The notes beneath the pieces were generated by a model. The model searched no databases. It was not told the origin of the DNA and saw only the letters and a list, made by a program, of their open reading frames with translations. DNA of 41,518 nucleotides from Prevotella sp. (GTDB taxonomy: Bacteria > Bacteroidota > Bacteroidia > Bacteroidales > Bacteroidaceae). The stretch spans positions 1 through 41,518 of the forward strand of contig JAEETC010000015.1 of the NCBI GenBank assembly GCA_016286585.1. Reading direction: 5' to 3'. The stretch's first letter is position 1. Each line of letters begins with the position of its first letter. Below are positions 32,537 through 41,518 of this stretch, piece by piece. Position numbers and translations under genes: made by a program.

Positions 32537-34099
32537 AAAAAGAATATATTATATATCGCGTTGCTGGGTATGATGTCGCTGATGACCGTCAGTTGTGACA
32601 GCGAGCTTGACATCGAGAAGCACGGCAACCTGGGAAGCATGGATGACTTCTATACCACCGATGAGAATACCATGCAGGCTACGGCCTCACTATACACCCA
32701 GATGAGAGGCTTCTACTTCAACTGGTTCTTCACCAAGAACCTGCTGGCAGACGATGTCTGGTGCGGCGGTGGTTCTCGTGGTGACAACGGTGAGATGGAG
32801 AAACTCAATGAGTACACGTTCGGCACTGACTGTAGCATGGTTGAGAGTCTCTATTCCGGACTCTATGGCATCATCTACAAAGCCAACCTCATTATCGACA
32901 AGACAGAAGGCGAGACAGCTGTCATGAAGCGTGCCATCGCCGAGGCCAAGGTGTTCCGCGCATGGGCACACTTCGAGCTCGCCACACTCTGGGGCACGGC
33001 TCCCGTGGTGGACCATCTGCTGGATCCAGGCGAGTATCGTCAGGCCAACAGTGAGCCAGGTGCTCTGTGGGCCAGCGTCGAAAGCGACCTCAATGAGGCC
33101 ATCAACAGCGGCATGCTCCCCTCTAAGAGCAGCGCCAACGACGAAGAGACGGGTATCCGCATCACCAAGGAGACCGCTCAGGCATTCCTCGGCAAGGCCT
33201 ACCTCTTCCAGGGTAAGAACAGCGAGGCTGCCCAGATGCTCGACAACGTGATCAACTCAGGGAAATACGCCCTGTATAGTGGCGAGTACGATGCTCAGTT
33301 CCACGCTGCCGCCAACAACAACTGTGAGTCAATGTTCGAACTCCAGAGGCGCAATGACACGGAGCAGATGTGGAACCAGATGGACATGACGTTCCTCATG
33401 CAGGGCTGGCGTACCAGCGTGCTGAACTACGGCGGACAGGCTGCCAATGTGCTGGCACAGGGTACGTATGGATTCATGAACCCGCGTAAGTCGCTCTATG
33501 ATGCGTTCGTGGCCTGGGAAGGTGCCAACGGCTATCGTCTGAACAAGACCGTGCTCACCTACGATCAGGTGGCTGACTTCGGTGTGACGCTCCAGACGGG
33601 TGCCTACGTCTATGGCAACGAGGGTTACTTCATGTGGAAGAACCAGGCCTATAAGGAGGACTGCGTATCTGATATGTCATTCTTCCAGGCTGCCCAGTAC
33701 ACCAACCTGAAGGTGATGCGCTATGCCGAGGTGCTGCTGTTGGCCGCTGAGGCTCATCTGCAGGCAGGAAACACCAGCAAGGCCCTCGACTATATCAACC
33801 AGATCCGTACCCGTGCTCAGGAGACGCCTCTGACCTCTGTCTCTTTGAGTGACATCAAGACAGAGAAGCGTCTGGAGCTCTGCAACGAGTGCGTCAGATT
33901 CCAGGATCTCGTGCGCTGGGGCGATGCCCAGTCGGCAATGGCTAATCAGGGTAAGGAAGTGCCTGCCTATGCCACCACAGGTACCGAGTGGCTCTATAAG
34001 AACGAGAACTACGGCTTCAAGGAGAAGCACAACCTGCTGCCTATCCCTCTGAAGGAAATTGAACTGAATCCCAATATGGAACAGAATGCGGGATGGTGA
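32534..34099 (+). CDS. SusD/RagB-family glycan-binding outer-membrane lipoprotein
   Basis: 521 residues. The lipoprotein signal ends MMSLMTVSC. TPR-like helices and the SusD core follow: AKVFRAWAHFELATLWGTAP, ETAQAFLGKAYLFQGKN, and the C-terminal RYAEVLLLAAEAHLQAGNTS, YINQIRTRAQ and LPIPLKEIELNPNMEQNAGW. SusD caps SusC and binds the incoming glycan on the cell surface. It is 45 bases from susC, in the same operon. Its substrate preference cannot be read from the sequence. Confidence 0.96.
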   Translation: MKKNILYIALLGMMSLMTVSCDSELDIEKHGNLGSMDDFYTTDENTMQATASLYTQMRGFYFNWFFTKNLLADDVWCGGGSRGDNGEMEKLNEYTFGTDCSMVESLYSGLYGIIYKANLIIDKTEGETAVMKRAIAEAKVFRAWAHFELATLWGTAPVVDHLLDPGEYRQANSEPGALWASVESDLNEAINSGMLPSKSSANDEETGIRITKETAQAFLGKAYLFQGKNSEAAQMLDNVINSGKYALYSGEYDAQFHAAANNNCESMFELQRRNDTEQMWNQMDMTFLMQGWRTSVLNYGGQAANVLAQGTYGFMNPRKSLYDAFVAWEGANGYRLNKTVLTYDQVADFGVTLQTGAYVYGNEGYFMWKNQAYKEDCVSDMSFFQAAQYTNLKVMRYAEVLLLAAEAHLQAGNTSKALDYINQIRTRAQETPLTSVSLSDIKTEKRLELCNECVRFQDLVRWGDAQSAMANQGKEVPAYATTGTEWLYKNENYGFKEKHNLLPIPLKEIELNPNMEQNAGW

Positions 34100-34101
34100 T
34101 T

Positions 34102-34145
34102 TTGAAAATGGACAATTGAAAATGGATAATTGATAATTGAAAATG
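34102..34145 (+). repeat. Heptad/14-mer array before the first esterase
   Basis: TTGAAAA TGGACAA TTGAAAA TGGATAA TTGATAA TTGAAAA runs from 34102 in unbroken 7-bp steps (a 14-bp unit repeated), up to the start codon region of the next gene. It is one-sided. Confidence 0.65.
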
Positions 34146-34148
34146 ATT

Positions 34149-35780
34149 ATGAAACAGAAAATATTATATATCATCTGTGCGATCTGTGCGATCTGTGTGA
34201 CCACAGCCTGCGACAGCGACTCTATCGAAGGTCTCAATGGTGAGTTCAGCGACATCACCTTCTGCGACTTCACCACAGCCAGCGTCCAGCCCACGGTTAA
34301 GTTGGGCAAGGGTGTGAAAGCTCTGAACACCCAGTTCACGGATGCCGACGGTCACAACCTCACACTCACCTTCGGCAGCAAGGAGTGGATCCTTGGAGAG
34401 GGCTCGTTCGCCCCTGTGGCCAGTGTTAGCACTGACGGCACCTATGCAGGTTCCATCAATGGTGCTGCCATCACCGAGGGTACGATGGATGTCAGCCTTG
34501 TGGGCGAGACCTACTTCGTGAACGGTCTGGTCAAGACTCAGGATGGCAAGCAGTTCAAGACTTACTATAAAGGTCCGATGACTTTCGAAATCGGCGAGGA
34601 TGATCCAGAGCCCAGTGGCTACACCATGAGCATCCAGACCAGTACGGTTGAGATTATGGACTGGACCACCTGGCAGACCACCTCTTATCCTGACGTCACC
34701 AAGTACTCGATCACCATTTGCGATCCGAATGGCGCTCAGGTGGCCTACTTCGATGTGATCAACGGCAACGATAAGAAGGCCGAGCAGTTGACGGGCAGCT
34801 ACACCATCGTTAGTGATGCCCACGATGCGATGCAGATCAGCGCAGGCTACTCTCTGCCGGATTATGGTATGGCTGGTGGTACGGCTTATCAGGACGCTGC
34901 AGGTAAGATGCAGTATCTGACTGGTGGAACCGTTGAGATCACCACCGCTACAGGTATCGACGGCAGCACACTCTATTCATTCAAGGGCACAGGCCTTGCA
35001 ACGGTCGACGTGGCTGGTACTGTTGGCAGTGGTGCGTTCAACATCATGTTCGTGTCTTTCCTCGACGTGAAGGGAACGGTTTATAGAGACGTGACGATCA
35101 ACAGTGAGATCATTGGTACTCAGATGAAGTACTCTGTCTATCTGCCTGAGGGTTGGGACGGTCAGACCACACTGCCTGTGCTCTATATGTTGCATGGCTA
35201 TGGTGACGATCAGAACTCATGGCTCGACAAGGGTAATCTGGCTGCCCTTACCAGTGCTGCTATCGAAGCTGGCGAGGTAGGTAAGATGGTGGTGGTGACT
35301 CCCGATGCCATGCAGACCTTCTATTGCAACGGCTATCAGAACGGCTTGGCTTATGAGGACTACTTCTTCAATGAGCTGGTTCCTACCATCGAGATGTTGT
35401 TCAATGTGGGTAAGGACAAGTCCATGCGTGCCGTCGGCGGTCTGTCGATGGGTGGCTATGGTACCCTCTACTACGCTGTCAAGCATCCCGAGATGTTCTG
35501 CTGTGCATACGCCATGAGTCCTGCATGCTATATCGACGGTCTGCCCAACCTGTTCGAGCTCTATCCGGCCGCCAATGCTGCATCACTGCCCGACCTGACC
35601 ATGGAAGTAGGTACGGAGGACACCACCGTCTATAGTATGTGTCCTTGGCTCGCTGGCACCATCCAGCCTCTTGGCCTGGCTAATTTCGAGTACATCGAGC
35701 GTGCAGGTGTCCATGATTGGGCATTCTGGAAGGGATGCTATCCTAAATTTTTGAAGAAACTTGGTAATTATTTCAAATAA
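34149..35780 (+). CDS. Lipoprotein esterase (CE1-like) with N-terminal SusE-position domain
   Basis: 544 residues from ATG 34149 (ATG 34143 is also possible). A lipobox-like signal MKQKILYIICAICAICVTTAC anchors it. About 290 residues of beta-rich repeats (two segments with similar EIT/TYAGS patterns) come before the esterase domain (about 310-544), with LYMLHGYGDD. Nucleophile S433 is in GLSMGGYG, the probable Asp is in GTEDTTV, and the His is in GVHDWAFW. It should remove acetyl or feruloyl groups from the imported or surface-held glycan. The gene directly follows susD, where a surface glycan-binding protein is usual, so the N-terminal part may serve that purpose. The fusion is unusual. Confidence 0.85.
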   Translation: MKQKILYIICAICAICVTTACDSDSIEGLNGEFSDITFCDFTTASVQPTVKLGKGVKALNTQFTDADGHNLTLTFGSKEWILGEGSFAPVASVSTDGTYAGSINGAAITEGTMDVSLVGETYFVNGLVKTQDGKQFKTYYKGPMTFEIGEDDPEPSGYTMSIQTSTVEIMDWTTWQTTSYPDVTKYSITICDPNGAQVAYFDVINGNDKKAEQLTGSYTIVSDAHDAMQISAGYSLPDYGMAGGTAYQDAAGKMQYLTGGTVEITTATGIDGSTLYSFKGTGLATVDVAGTVGSGAFNIMFVSFLDVKGTVYRDVTINSEIIGTQMKYSVYLPEGWDGQTTLPVLYMLHGYGDDQNSWLDKGNLAALTSAAIEAGEVGKMVVVTPDAMQTFYCNGYQNGLAYEDYFFNELVPTIEMLFNVGKDKSMRAVGGLSMGGYGTLYYAVKHPEMFCCAYAMSPACYIDGLPNLFELYPAANAASLPDLTMEVGTEDTTVYSMCPWLAGTIQPLGLANFEYIERAGVHDWAFWKGCYPKFLKKLGNYFK

Positions 35781-35786
35781 AATGTG

Positions 35787-35794
35787 TATCTTTG
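35787..35794 (+). promoter_or_regulatory. Internal -7 box before the second esterase
   Basis: TATCTTTG, an exact -7 match, 31 bases before ATG 35825. No clear -33 element and none of the GAAC sites are present, so this may be a weak or constitutive internal promoter. Confidence 0.55.
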
Positions 35795-35818
35795 CACCAT
35801 TGAATAGCTAAATATTGA

Positions 35819-37033
<1,215 letters not shown>

Positions 37034-37042
37034 TATAGTCTT

Positions 37043-39409
37043 ATGAAGAAATCCGTAATTTTCAGTCTCGCAGCAGCTGCTGTCGTTGTGGTCGGTTGTA
37101 GCACAGCCGACAAAGCCCCTGTCCAGAAGACCCTCAATCAGGAGGAAGTGATGACCAAGATGTCTCTCGAAGACAAGGCTCATTTCGTCATCGGAACAGG
37201 TATGGCTGGCTTCTCTGGCAATGACGCCGTCATTGGTGCCACCCGCAGTCTCGTTCCTGGTGCCGCTGGTACCACCTATCCTCTCGACTCCCTCGGCATT
37301 CCTGCCATCGTACTGGCTGACGGTCCTGCCGGACTCCGTATCGATGCGACGCGTGAGGGTGACTCTGCTACCTATTACTGCACGCACTTCCCCATCGGCA
37401 CGCTGCTCGCCTCTACCTGGAACACCCAGCTCGTGGAGGAGGTTGGTGAGGCCATCGGCGAGGAGGTGAAGGAATATGGTGCCGACGTGTTGCTGGCTCC
37501 TGCCCTGAACATCATGCGTAACCCCCTCTGCGGACGTAACTTCGAGTACTATTCTGAGGATCCCGTGGTGGCTGGTAAGACCGCTGGTGCCTATATCACT
37601 GGTGTCCAGAAGAACGATGTCGGCACAAGCATCAAGCACTTCGCCGCCAACAACCAGGAGACGAACCGTATGAACAACGATGCCCGCATCTCCCAGCGTG
37701 CCCTCCGCGAGATCTACCTCAAGGGCTTCGAGATCGCCATCAAGGAGAGCAAGCCTTGGACGGTGATGACCTCTTATAATTATATCAATGGTGTCTACTC
37801 TTCTGAGAGCAAGGATCTCGTCGAGACCATCCTCCGCGATGAGTGGGGCTATGAAGGAACCGTGATGACCGACTGGTTCGGTGGTAAGGACGGCGCCAAG
37901 CAGATGTGGGCCGGCAACGATATGCTGCAGCCTGGTAAGGCCGAGCAGTTCGACAGCATCGTCGCTGGCGTGAAGAGCGGCAAGCTTGCTGAGGCCGACC
38001 TCGACCGCAACGTCTCCCGCATCCTCAGCCTCATCGAGAAGAGCCCCCGCTATCAGGGTTATGAGTTCTCCAACAAGCCTGACCTGGAGGCTCATGCCGC
38101 CGTCACCCGTCAGTCGGCTGCCGAGGGTATGGTGCTGATGAAGAACGAGAAGGCTCTGCCTTTTGCTGAGGCCGTGAAGAACGTCGCACTCTATGGCAAC
38201 ACCTCCTACGATTTCATCGCTGGCGGAACAGGTTCTGGTAATGTGAACCACGCTTACGTTGTCTCTCTGCTCGATGGTCTGAAGAACGGTGGCTACACCG
38301 TCTCTGAGGAGTTGAAGACCACCTACGAGACCTATATCGCTGACGCCAAGAAGGCCGCAGAGCTGGCTGCCGAGGAAGCTGCCAAGAAGGATCCGAAGAC
38401 CGCCATGCTCGTGAAGTTCCTGCCGCAGCCCCTGCCTGCAGAGAAACTTTTCACTGCTGACGAGCTCACAGCCCAGGCTGCAAATGCCGACATCGCCGTG
38501 ATCACCCTCGGACGCCTCTCTGGTGAGTTCCTCGATCGTAATGTCGCCAACTTCAACCTCAGTCCCTCTGAACGTTCGCTCATCGAACAGGTCTGCGACG
38601 TCTATCACAAGGCAGGCAAGCAGGTGGTGGTGCTGCTGAACATCGGTGGTGTCATCGAGACAACATCGTGGAAGGATCTGCCCGATGCCATCCTCTGCGC
38701 CTGGCAGGCAGGACAGGAGGGCGGTAACTCCGTCGTTGATGTGCTGAGTGGCAAGCAGTCGCCCTCTGGTAAGTTCACGATGACGTGGCCTGTCCGCTTT
38801 ACCGATGCCTACAGTTCCAAGAACTTCCCCATCGACCAGGATCCCCGCATCGACATGATGAACCAGGGACAGAAGGGTAATGTCCGCACCGTCGACTATA
38901 CTGAGTACGAGGAAGACATCTACGTCGGCTATCGTTACTTCGACGCTTTCGAGGTGCCTGTGGCTTATCCCTTCGGCTATGGCCTGAGCTATACCACCTT
39001 CGAGTATGCTGATGCCAAGGTTGCTGACAAGGGCGAGGGCTATGAGGTCAGCGTCACCGTCAAGAACACTGGCGATCGCGAGGGCAAGGAGGTTGTAGAG
39101 CTCTATGTCGCTGCGCCTGACTCCAAGGCTGCCAACAAGCCCGTGAAGGAACTCAAGGCCTTCGCCAAGACGAAGAACCTGAAGCCTGGTGAGAGTGAGA
39201 CCGTCAAGCTGGAAGTGAAGGCTGCCGATCTCGCCTCGTTCGACGAAACCGCCTCTGCATGGGTGGTCGCCGAGGGTGAGTACCAGTTCCTCGTGGGTGC
39301 CTCGTCTGCTGACATCAAGGCCACGCTGCCCGCCAATGTCAAGGCTGTCACCATCAAGGCTCACGATGTCCTGAAACCTCAGGCTCCGCTGAACCTCTTG
39401 AAGCGGTAG
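37043..39409 (+). CDS. GH3 glycoside hydrolase (beta-glucosidase/xylosidase type), lipoprotein
   Basis: 788 residues. The lipobox signal ends AAAVVVVGC. The GH3 N-domain (about 70-310) contains KHFAANNQE and nucleophile D277 in MTDWFGG. The C-domain (about 350-600) includes GRLSGEFLDR and WQAGQEGGNSVVDVLSGKQ, and a fibronectin III-like domain (about 680-770) closes it. It removes terminal beta-linked sugars from oligosaccharides, but glucose versus xylose preference is not decidable here. A lysine/alanine-rich helical insertion lies at about 430-460 (AKKAAELAAEEAAKKD). A strong terminator follows. Confidence 0.95.
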   Translation: MKKSVIFSLAAAAVVVVGCSTADKAPVQKTLNQEEVMTKMSLEDKAHFVIGTGMAGFSGNDAVIGATRSLVPGAAGTTYPLDSLGIPAIVLADGPAGLRIDATREGDSATYYCTHFPIGTLLASTWNTQLVEEVGEAIGEEVKEYGADVLLAPALNIMRNPLCGRNFEYYSEDPVVAGKTAGAYITGVQKNDVGTSIKHFAANNQETNRMNNDARISQRALREIYLKGFEIAIKESKPWTVMTSYNYINGVYSSESKDLVETILRDEWGYEGTVMTDWFGGKDGAKQMWAGNDMLQPGKAEQFDSIVAGVKSGKLAEADLDRNVSRILSLIEKSPRYQGYEFSNKPDLEAHAAVTRQSAAEGMVLMKNEKALPFAEAVKNVALYGNTSYDFIAGGTGSGNVNHAYVVSLLDGLKNGGYTVSEELKTTYETYIADAKKAAELAAEEAAKKDPKTAMLVKFLPQPLPAEKLFTADELTAQAANADIAVITLGRLSGEFLDRNVANFNLSPSERSLIEQVCDVYHKAGKQVVVLLNIGGVIETTSWKDLPDAILCAWQAGQEGGNSVVDVLSGKQSPSGKFTMTWPVRFTDAYSSKNFPIDQDPRIDMMNQGQKGNVRTVDYTEYEEDIYVGYRYFDAFEVPVAYPFGYGLSYTTFEYADAKVADKGEGYEVSVTVKNTGDREGKEVVELYVAAPDSKAANKPVKELKAFAKTKNLKPGESETVKLEVKAADLASFDETASAWVVAEGEYQFLVGASSADIKATLPANVKAVTIKAHDVLKPQAPLNLLKR

Positions 39410-39446
39410 TCCATTCCCCCTGTTCAGGGGGAGAAACAGTTACACT

Positions 39447-39476
39447 AATCCCCCGCTTTTCTGAGCGGGGGATTTT
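39447..39476 (+). terminator. Terminator after the first GH3 gene
   Basis: ATCCCCCGCT pairs with AGCGGGGGAT, followed by TTTT. A second hairpin, CCCCCTG-TT-CAGGGGG (39416-39431), lies just before it. The operon that began at susC most likely ends here. Confidence 0.9.
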
Positions 39477-39520
39477 CCTGCCTTGAAACTCGGACTTTCC
39501 TGCCATGAAAGTCAGACTTT
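39474..39520. repeat. 22-bp periodic repeat, second locus
   Basis: TTTCCTGCC at 39474 and 39496, then TTTC at 39518, are each 22 bp apart. The units read TTTCCTGCCTTGAAACTCGG and TTTCCTGCCATGAAAGTCAG. The last unit of the array at 26659 (TTACTGCCTTCAAACTCCGA) is clearly related. It lies between the terminator and the next promoter. Confidence 0.7.
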
Positions 39521-39521
39521 C

Positions 39522-39638
39522 ATTGAACGAATCGGAACGCATTTGAACGAATCGGAACGAGGCAGGACACTTTTGAACACTCACGACATTCAAACGTACG
39601 CATAAGAAAGTACGTTTGCAAAATTTTCCCTACCTTTG
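39522..39638 (+). promoter_or_regulatory. Promoter of the second GH3 gene with four-site activator module
   Basis: GAACGAATCGGA at 39525, GAACGAATCGGA at 39545, GAACACTCACGA at 39575 and GTACGCATAAGA at 39596 (spacing 20, 30, 21), then TACCTTTG at 39631-39638. Every distance equals that in the susC promoter, and the two align over 117 bp without a gap. The fourth site covers -33. Confidence 0.8.
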
Positions 39639-39663
39639 CACTCGAAAATTCAAAAATATTTCG

Positions 39664-39671
39664 TATATTTG
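39664..39671 (+). promoter_or_regulatory. Additional -7 box closer to the second GH3 gene
   Basis: TATATTTG matches the -7 consensus 31 bases before the ATG. Another match, TACGTTTG, lies at 39611-39618. With the module's own box, three -7-like elements stand in tandem. Confidence 0.45.
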
Positions 39672-39702
39672 CAGTCGACAATCATTTATAACAAAAACAG
39701 AT

Positions 39703-41518
39703 ATGACAAAGAGTTTTTCGATTCAACAGGTTAGTATGGTAATTGTGGCTGTGGTCGCTCTGTGCGGCTACAGCCTTGGTATGTCCGCCCAGAAACTGAC
39801 GGCGGCTAACATTGACGAGGTCGTGAAGGCGATGACGCTCGAGGAGAAGTGTCACATGGTGCTCGGTCGCGGTATGCACTTCAACGACGACGCGAAGTTC
39901 CCAGGTACTGCTGGCAGCACATTCTCGGTAGCCCGTCTGGGCATCCCTGAAACCTATTGCGCTGACTCTCAGCAGGGGCTCCGTATGAATGCCACCCGTG
40001 CGTGGGATCATAATGATTATTATCCCACGGACTTCGTGGCCTCGATGACACTCGCCTCGACGTGGGACCGTGAGGCTGCCTTCAAAGTAGGACAAGGTAT
40101 CGGCAACGAGGTGCGCGAGTTCGGTCTTGACTGGATCCTCTCGCCTGCAATGAACCTCATCCGCAATCCGCTGTGCGGTCGTAACCACGAGTATTACTCG
40201 GAGGATCCTTACCTCTCCGGCACCATCGGCGCAGGTTATGTGAAGGGTGTGCAGAGTGAGGGAACAGCTGCTTGTCCGAAGCACTTCGTGGCCAACAACC
40301 AGGAAACCAACCGAAACAACAATATATCACAGGTGTCGCAGCGTGCCCTGCGTGAGATCTACCTGAAGGCTTTTGAGATCATGGTGAAGGAGAGTGATCC
40401 CTGGACCATCATGACCTCTTATAATAAATTGAATGGTCCGTATGCCGTGCAGAACTACGAGTTGCTGACCACCATCGTTCGCGACGAGTGGGGCTGGAAG
40501 GGTATGTATGTGTCTGACTGGAATGCTGGCGACGATGCCGTAGCCGCTATGCTGGCTGGTAACGATATGCTACAGCCCGGACAGGACAAGCAGTATGAGG
40601 CCATCCTCGCTGCCGCTAAGGACGGAAAGTTGCCGATGGAGGTGCTCGACGCCAATGTAAAGCGTATCTTGGAGTATGTCATCAAGACGCACAACTTCAA
40701 GGGATATAAGTATAGCAATGAGCCCAACCTGAAGGCTCACGCAAAGGTAGTCCGCGAGGTCGGTGCCGACGGTATCGTGCTGTTGAAGAATTCCGGCATC
40801 CTGCCTTTGGCTGGTAAGAAGGTCGCATTGTTCGGTTGCACGAGCTATGACTGGATCTCCGGCGGTTCAGGCTTTGGCGGAACCTCTGTAGGTCACTATA
40901 CGGTTTCTCTGATTGAGGGACTACGCTGTGCAGGCTACGAGGTGTACAAGCCGTTGATCGGTATCTATACCCAGCACCTCGCTGCCGAGGAGAAGAGACT
41001 CTTCCCCAACGGCCGTCCTCCCTTCTCACTGATGCCTCCTGCACGTGCTGACGAGAAGCAGTTCACGGTTGAGGAACTGAATGCTGCCATCGAGGGCTCT
41101 GACGTGGCCATCATCTCACTGGGCCGTAAGAGCGGTGAGGCTGCTGACCGCAGCGAGACCGACTTCTACCTGAAAGATGGTGAGAAGCAGCTTATCAAGG
41201 CCGTCAGTGAGGCTTATCACGCTAAGGGCAAGAAGGTCGTGGTGCTGCTCGACATATGCAGTCCTATCGACGTCGCTTCATGGCAGGATCAGATTGACGC
41301 CCTCGTCTGCACCTGGCAGGGTGGTCAGGAGAGTGGTTTCTCCGTGGCTGATGTGCTCAGCGGCAAGGTGAACCCCTCTGGCAAGCTGCCGATGACCTTC
41401 CAGATCAACTACGGCGATGCCTACGCTGACAAGAACTTCCCAGCCAATGTCGATGATAAGACGCTGGGCGCGATGTTCATGTGGGGCTATAACAAGGATC
41501 AGGCTCCGAAAGAGCGCA
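39703..41518 (+). CDS. GH3 glycoside hydrolase, partial (3' end outside window)
   Basis: An open frame from ATG 39703 to the window edge, 605 residues, no stop. It has a signal peptide (MTKSFSIQQ..ALCGYSLGMSA) without a lipobox. The GH3 N-domain has CPKHFVANNQETNRNNN and nucleophile D272 in VSDWNAGDD. The C-domain includes LGRKSGEAADR and WQGGQESGFSVADVLSGK. It is a diverged paralogue of the preceding GH3 enzyme, probably with another linkage or chain-length preference. It is transcribed from its own promoter but under the same regulatory module as susC. Genes beyond the window may belong to the same unit. Confidence 0.95.
   Translation, partial: MTKSFSIQQVSMVIVAVVALCGYSLGMSAQKLTAANIDEVVKAMTLEEKCHMVLGRGMHFNDDAKFPGTAGSTFSVARLGIPETYCADSQQGLRMNATRAWDHNDYYPTDFVASMTLASTWDREAAFKVGQGIGNEVREFGLDWILSPAMNLIRNPLCGRNHEYYSEDPYLSGTIGAGYVKGVQSEGTAACPKHFVANNQETNRNNNISQVSQRALREIYLKAFEIMVKESDPWTIMTSYNKLNGPYAVQNYELLTTIVRDEWGWKGMYVSDWNAGDDAVAAMLAGNDMLQPGQDKQYEAILAAAKDGKLPMEVLDANVKRILEYVIKTHNFKGYKYSNEPNLKAHAKVVREVGADGIVLLKNSGILPLAGKKVALFGCTSYDWISGGSGFGGTSVGHYTVSLIEGLRCAGYEVYKPLIGIYTQHLAAEEKRLFPNGRPPFSLMPPARADEKQFTVEELNAAIEGSDVAIISLGRKSGEAADRSETDFYLKDGEKQLIKAVSEAYHAKGKKVVVLLDICSPIDVASWQDQIDALVCTWQGGQESGFSVADVLSGKVNPSGKLPMTFQINYGDAYADKNFPANVDDKTLGAMFMWGYNKDQAPKER

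Overview
The window looks like a chromosomal segment of a Bacteroidota bacterium, most likely Prevotella or a close relative (Segatella, Xylanibacter). The evidence is the many promoters with a TAnnTTTG -7 box (often with TTTG about 20 bases upstream), a SusC/SusD pair, a one-protein hybrid two-component regulator, a BlaI/M56/TonB/TPR cluster, a GxxExxY protein and a secreted protease ending in the YDLQGR...GIYINNGKK-type tail common in Prevotella. No rRNA, tRNA or CRISPR array was seen.

Layout. 1-2704 (minus): BlaI-type repressor, M56 metallopeptidase, TonB protein and a TPR protein cut by the window edge; the M56 and TonB parts are one reading frame interrupted by a single TAA. 2741-3802: M23/LysM peptidase with its own promoter and terminator. 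3887-7818 (minus): DJ-1/PfpI protein, GxxExxY protein, ispD and recG. 7915-8825: nadK, divergent from the previous group. 8894-11994: an ABC exporter (ATPase, two permeases) with a YtrA-type GntR repressor. 12076-18070: a MacB-like tripartite efflux set (ATPase, two FtsX permeases, periplasmic adaptor, TolC-like channel). 18111-22139 (minus): a 1342-residue hybrid sensor/AraC regulator. 22283-26054: M6 protease, a polyvalent-kinase-like gene and two AT-rich hypotheticals, with a look of transferred DNA. 26055-26914: non-coding, mostly a 507-bp palindromic element. 26915-29193 (minus): a lipoprotein and a TlpA-like thioredoxin protein. 29268-41518: a polysaccharide utilisation locus with SusC, SusD, two CE1-type esterases and two GH3 glycosidases (the second runs off the window).

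How the utilisation locus should work: SusC/SusD import oligosaccharides, the esterases strip acyl groups and the GH3 enzymes release monosaccharides. This suggests an esterified plant hemicellulose, though no endo-acting backbone enzyme is visible. The promoters of susC and of the second GH3 gene share a four-site upstream module with identical spacing over 117 bp, so one activator probably controls both.

The most unusual layer is non-coding. At least six sequence-unrelated element types share one architecture: short tandem units (period 7 to 11 bp, or about 20) on one side, and units of the complementary sequence on the other. They sit between or inside genes. One copy lies in frame inside ispD, related copies tightly bracket the GxxExxY nuclease-fold gene, one provides part of the TolC signal peptide, and one family lies at the ATPase/permease junction of both ABC operons.
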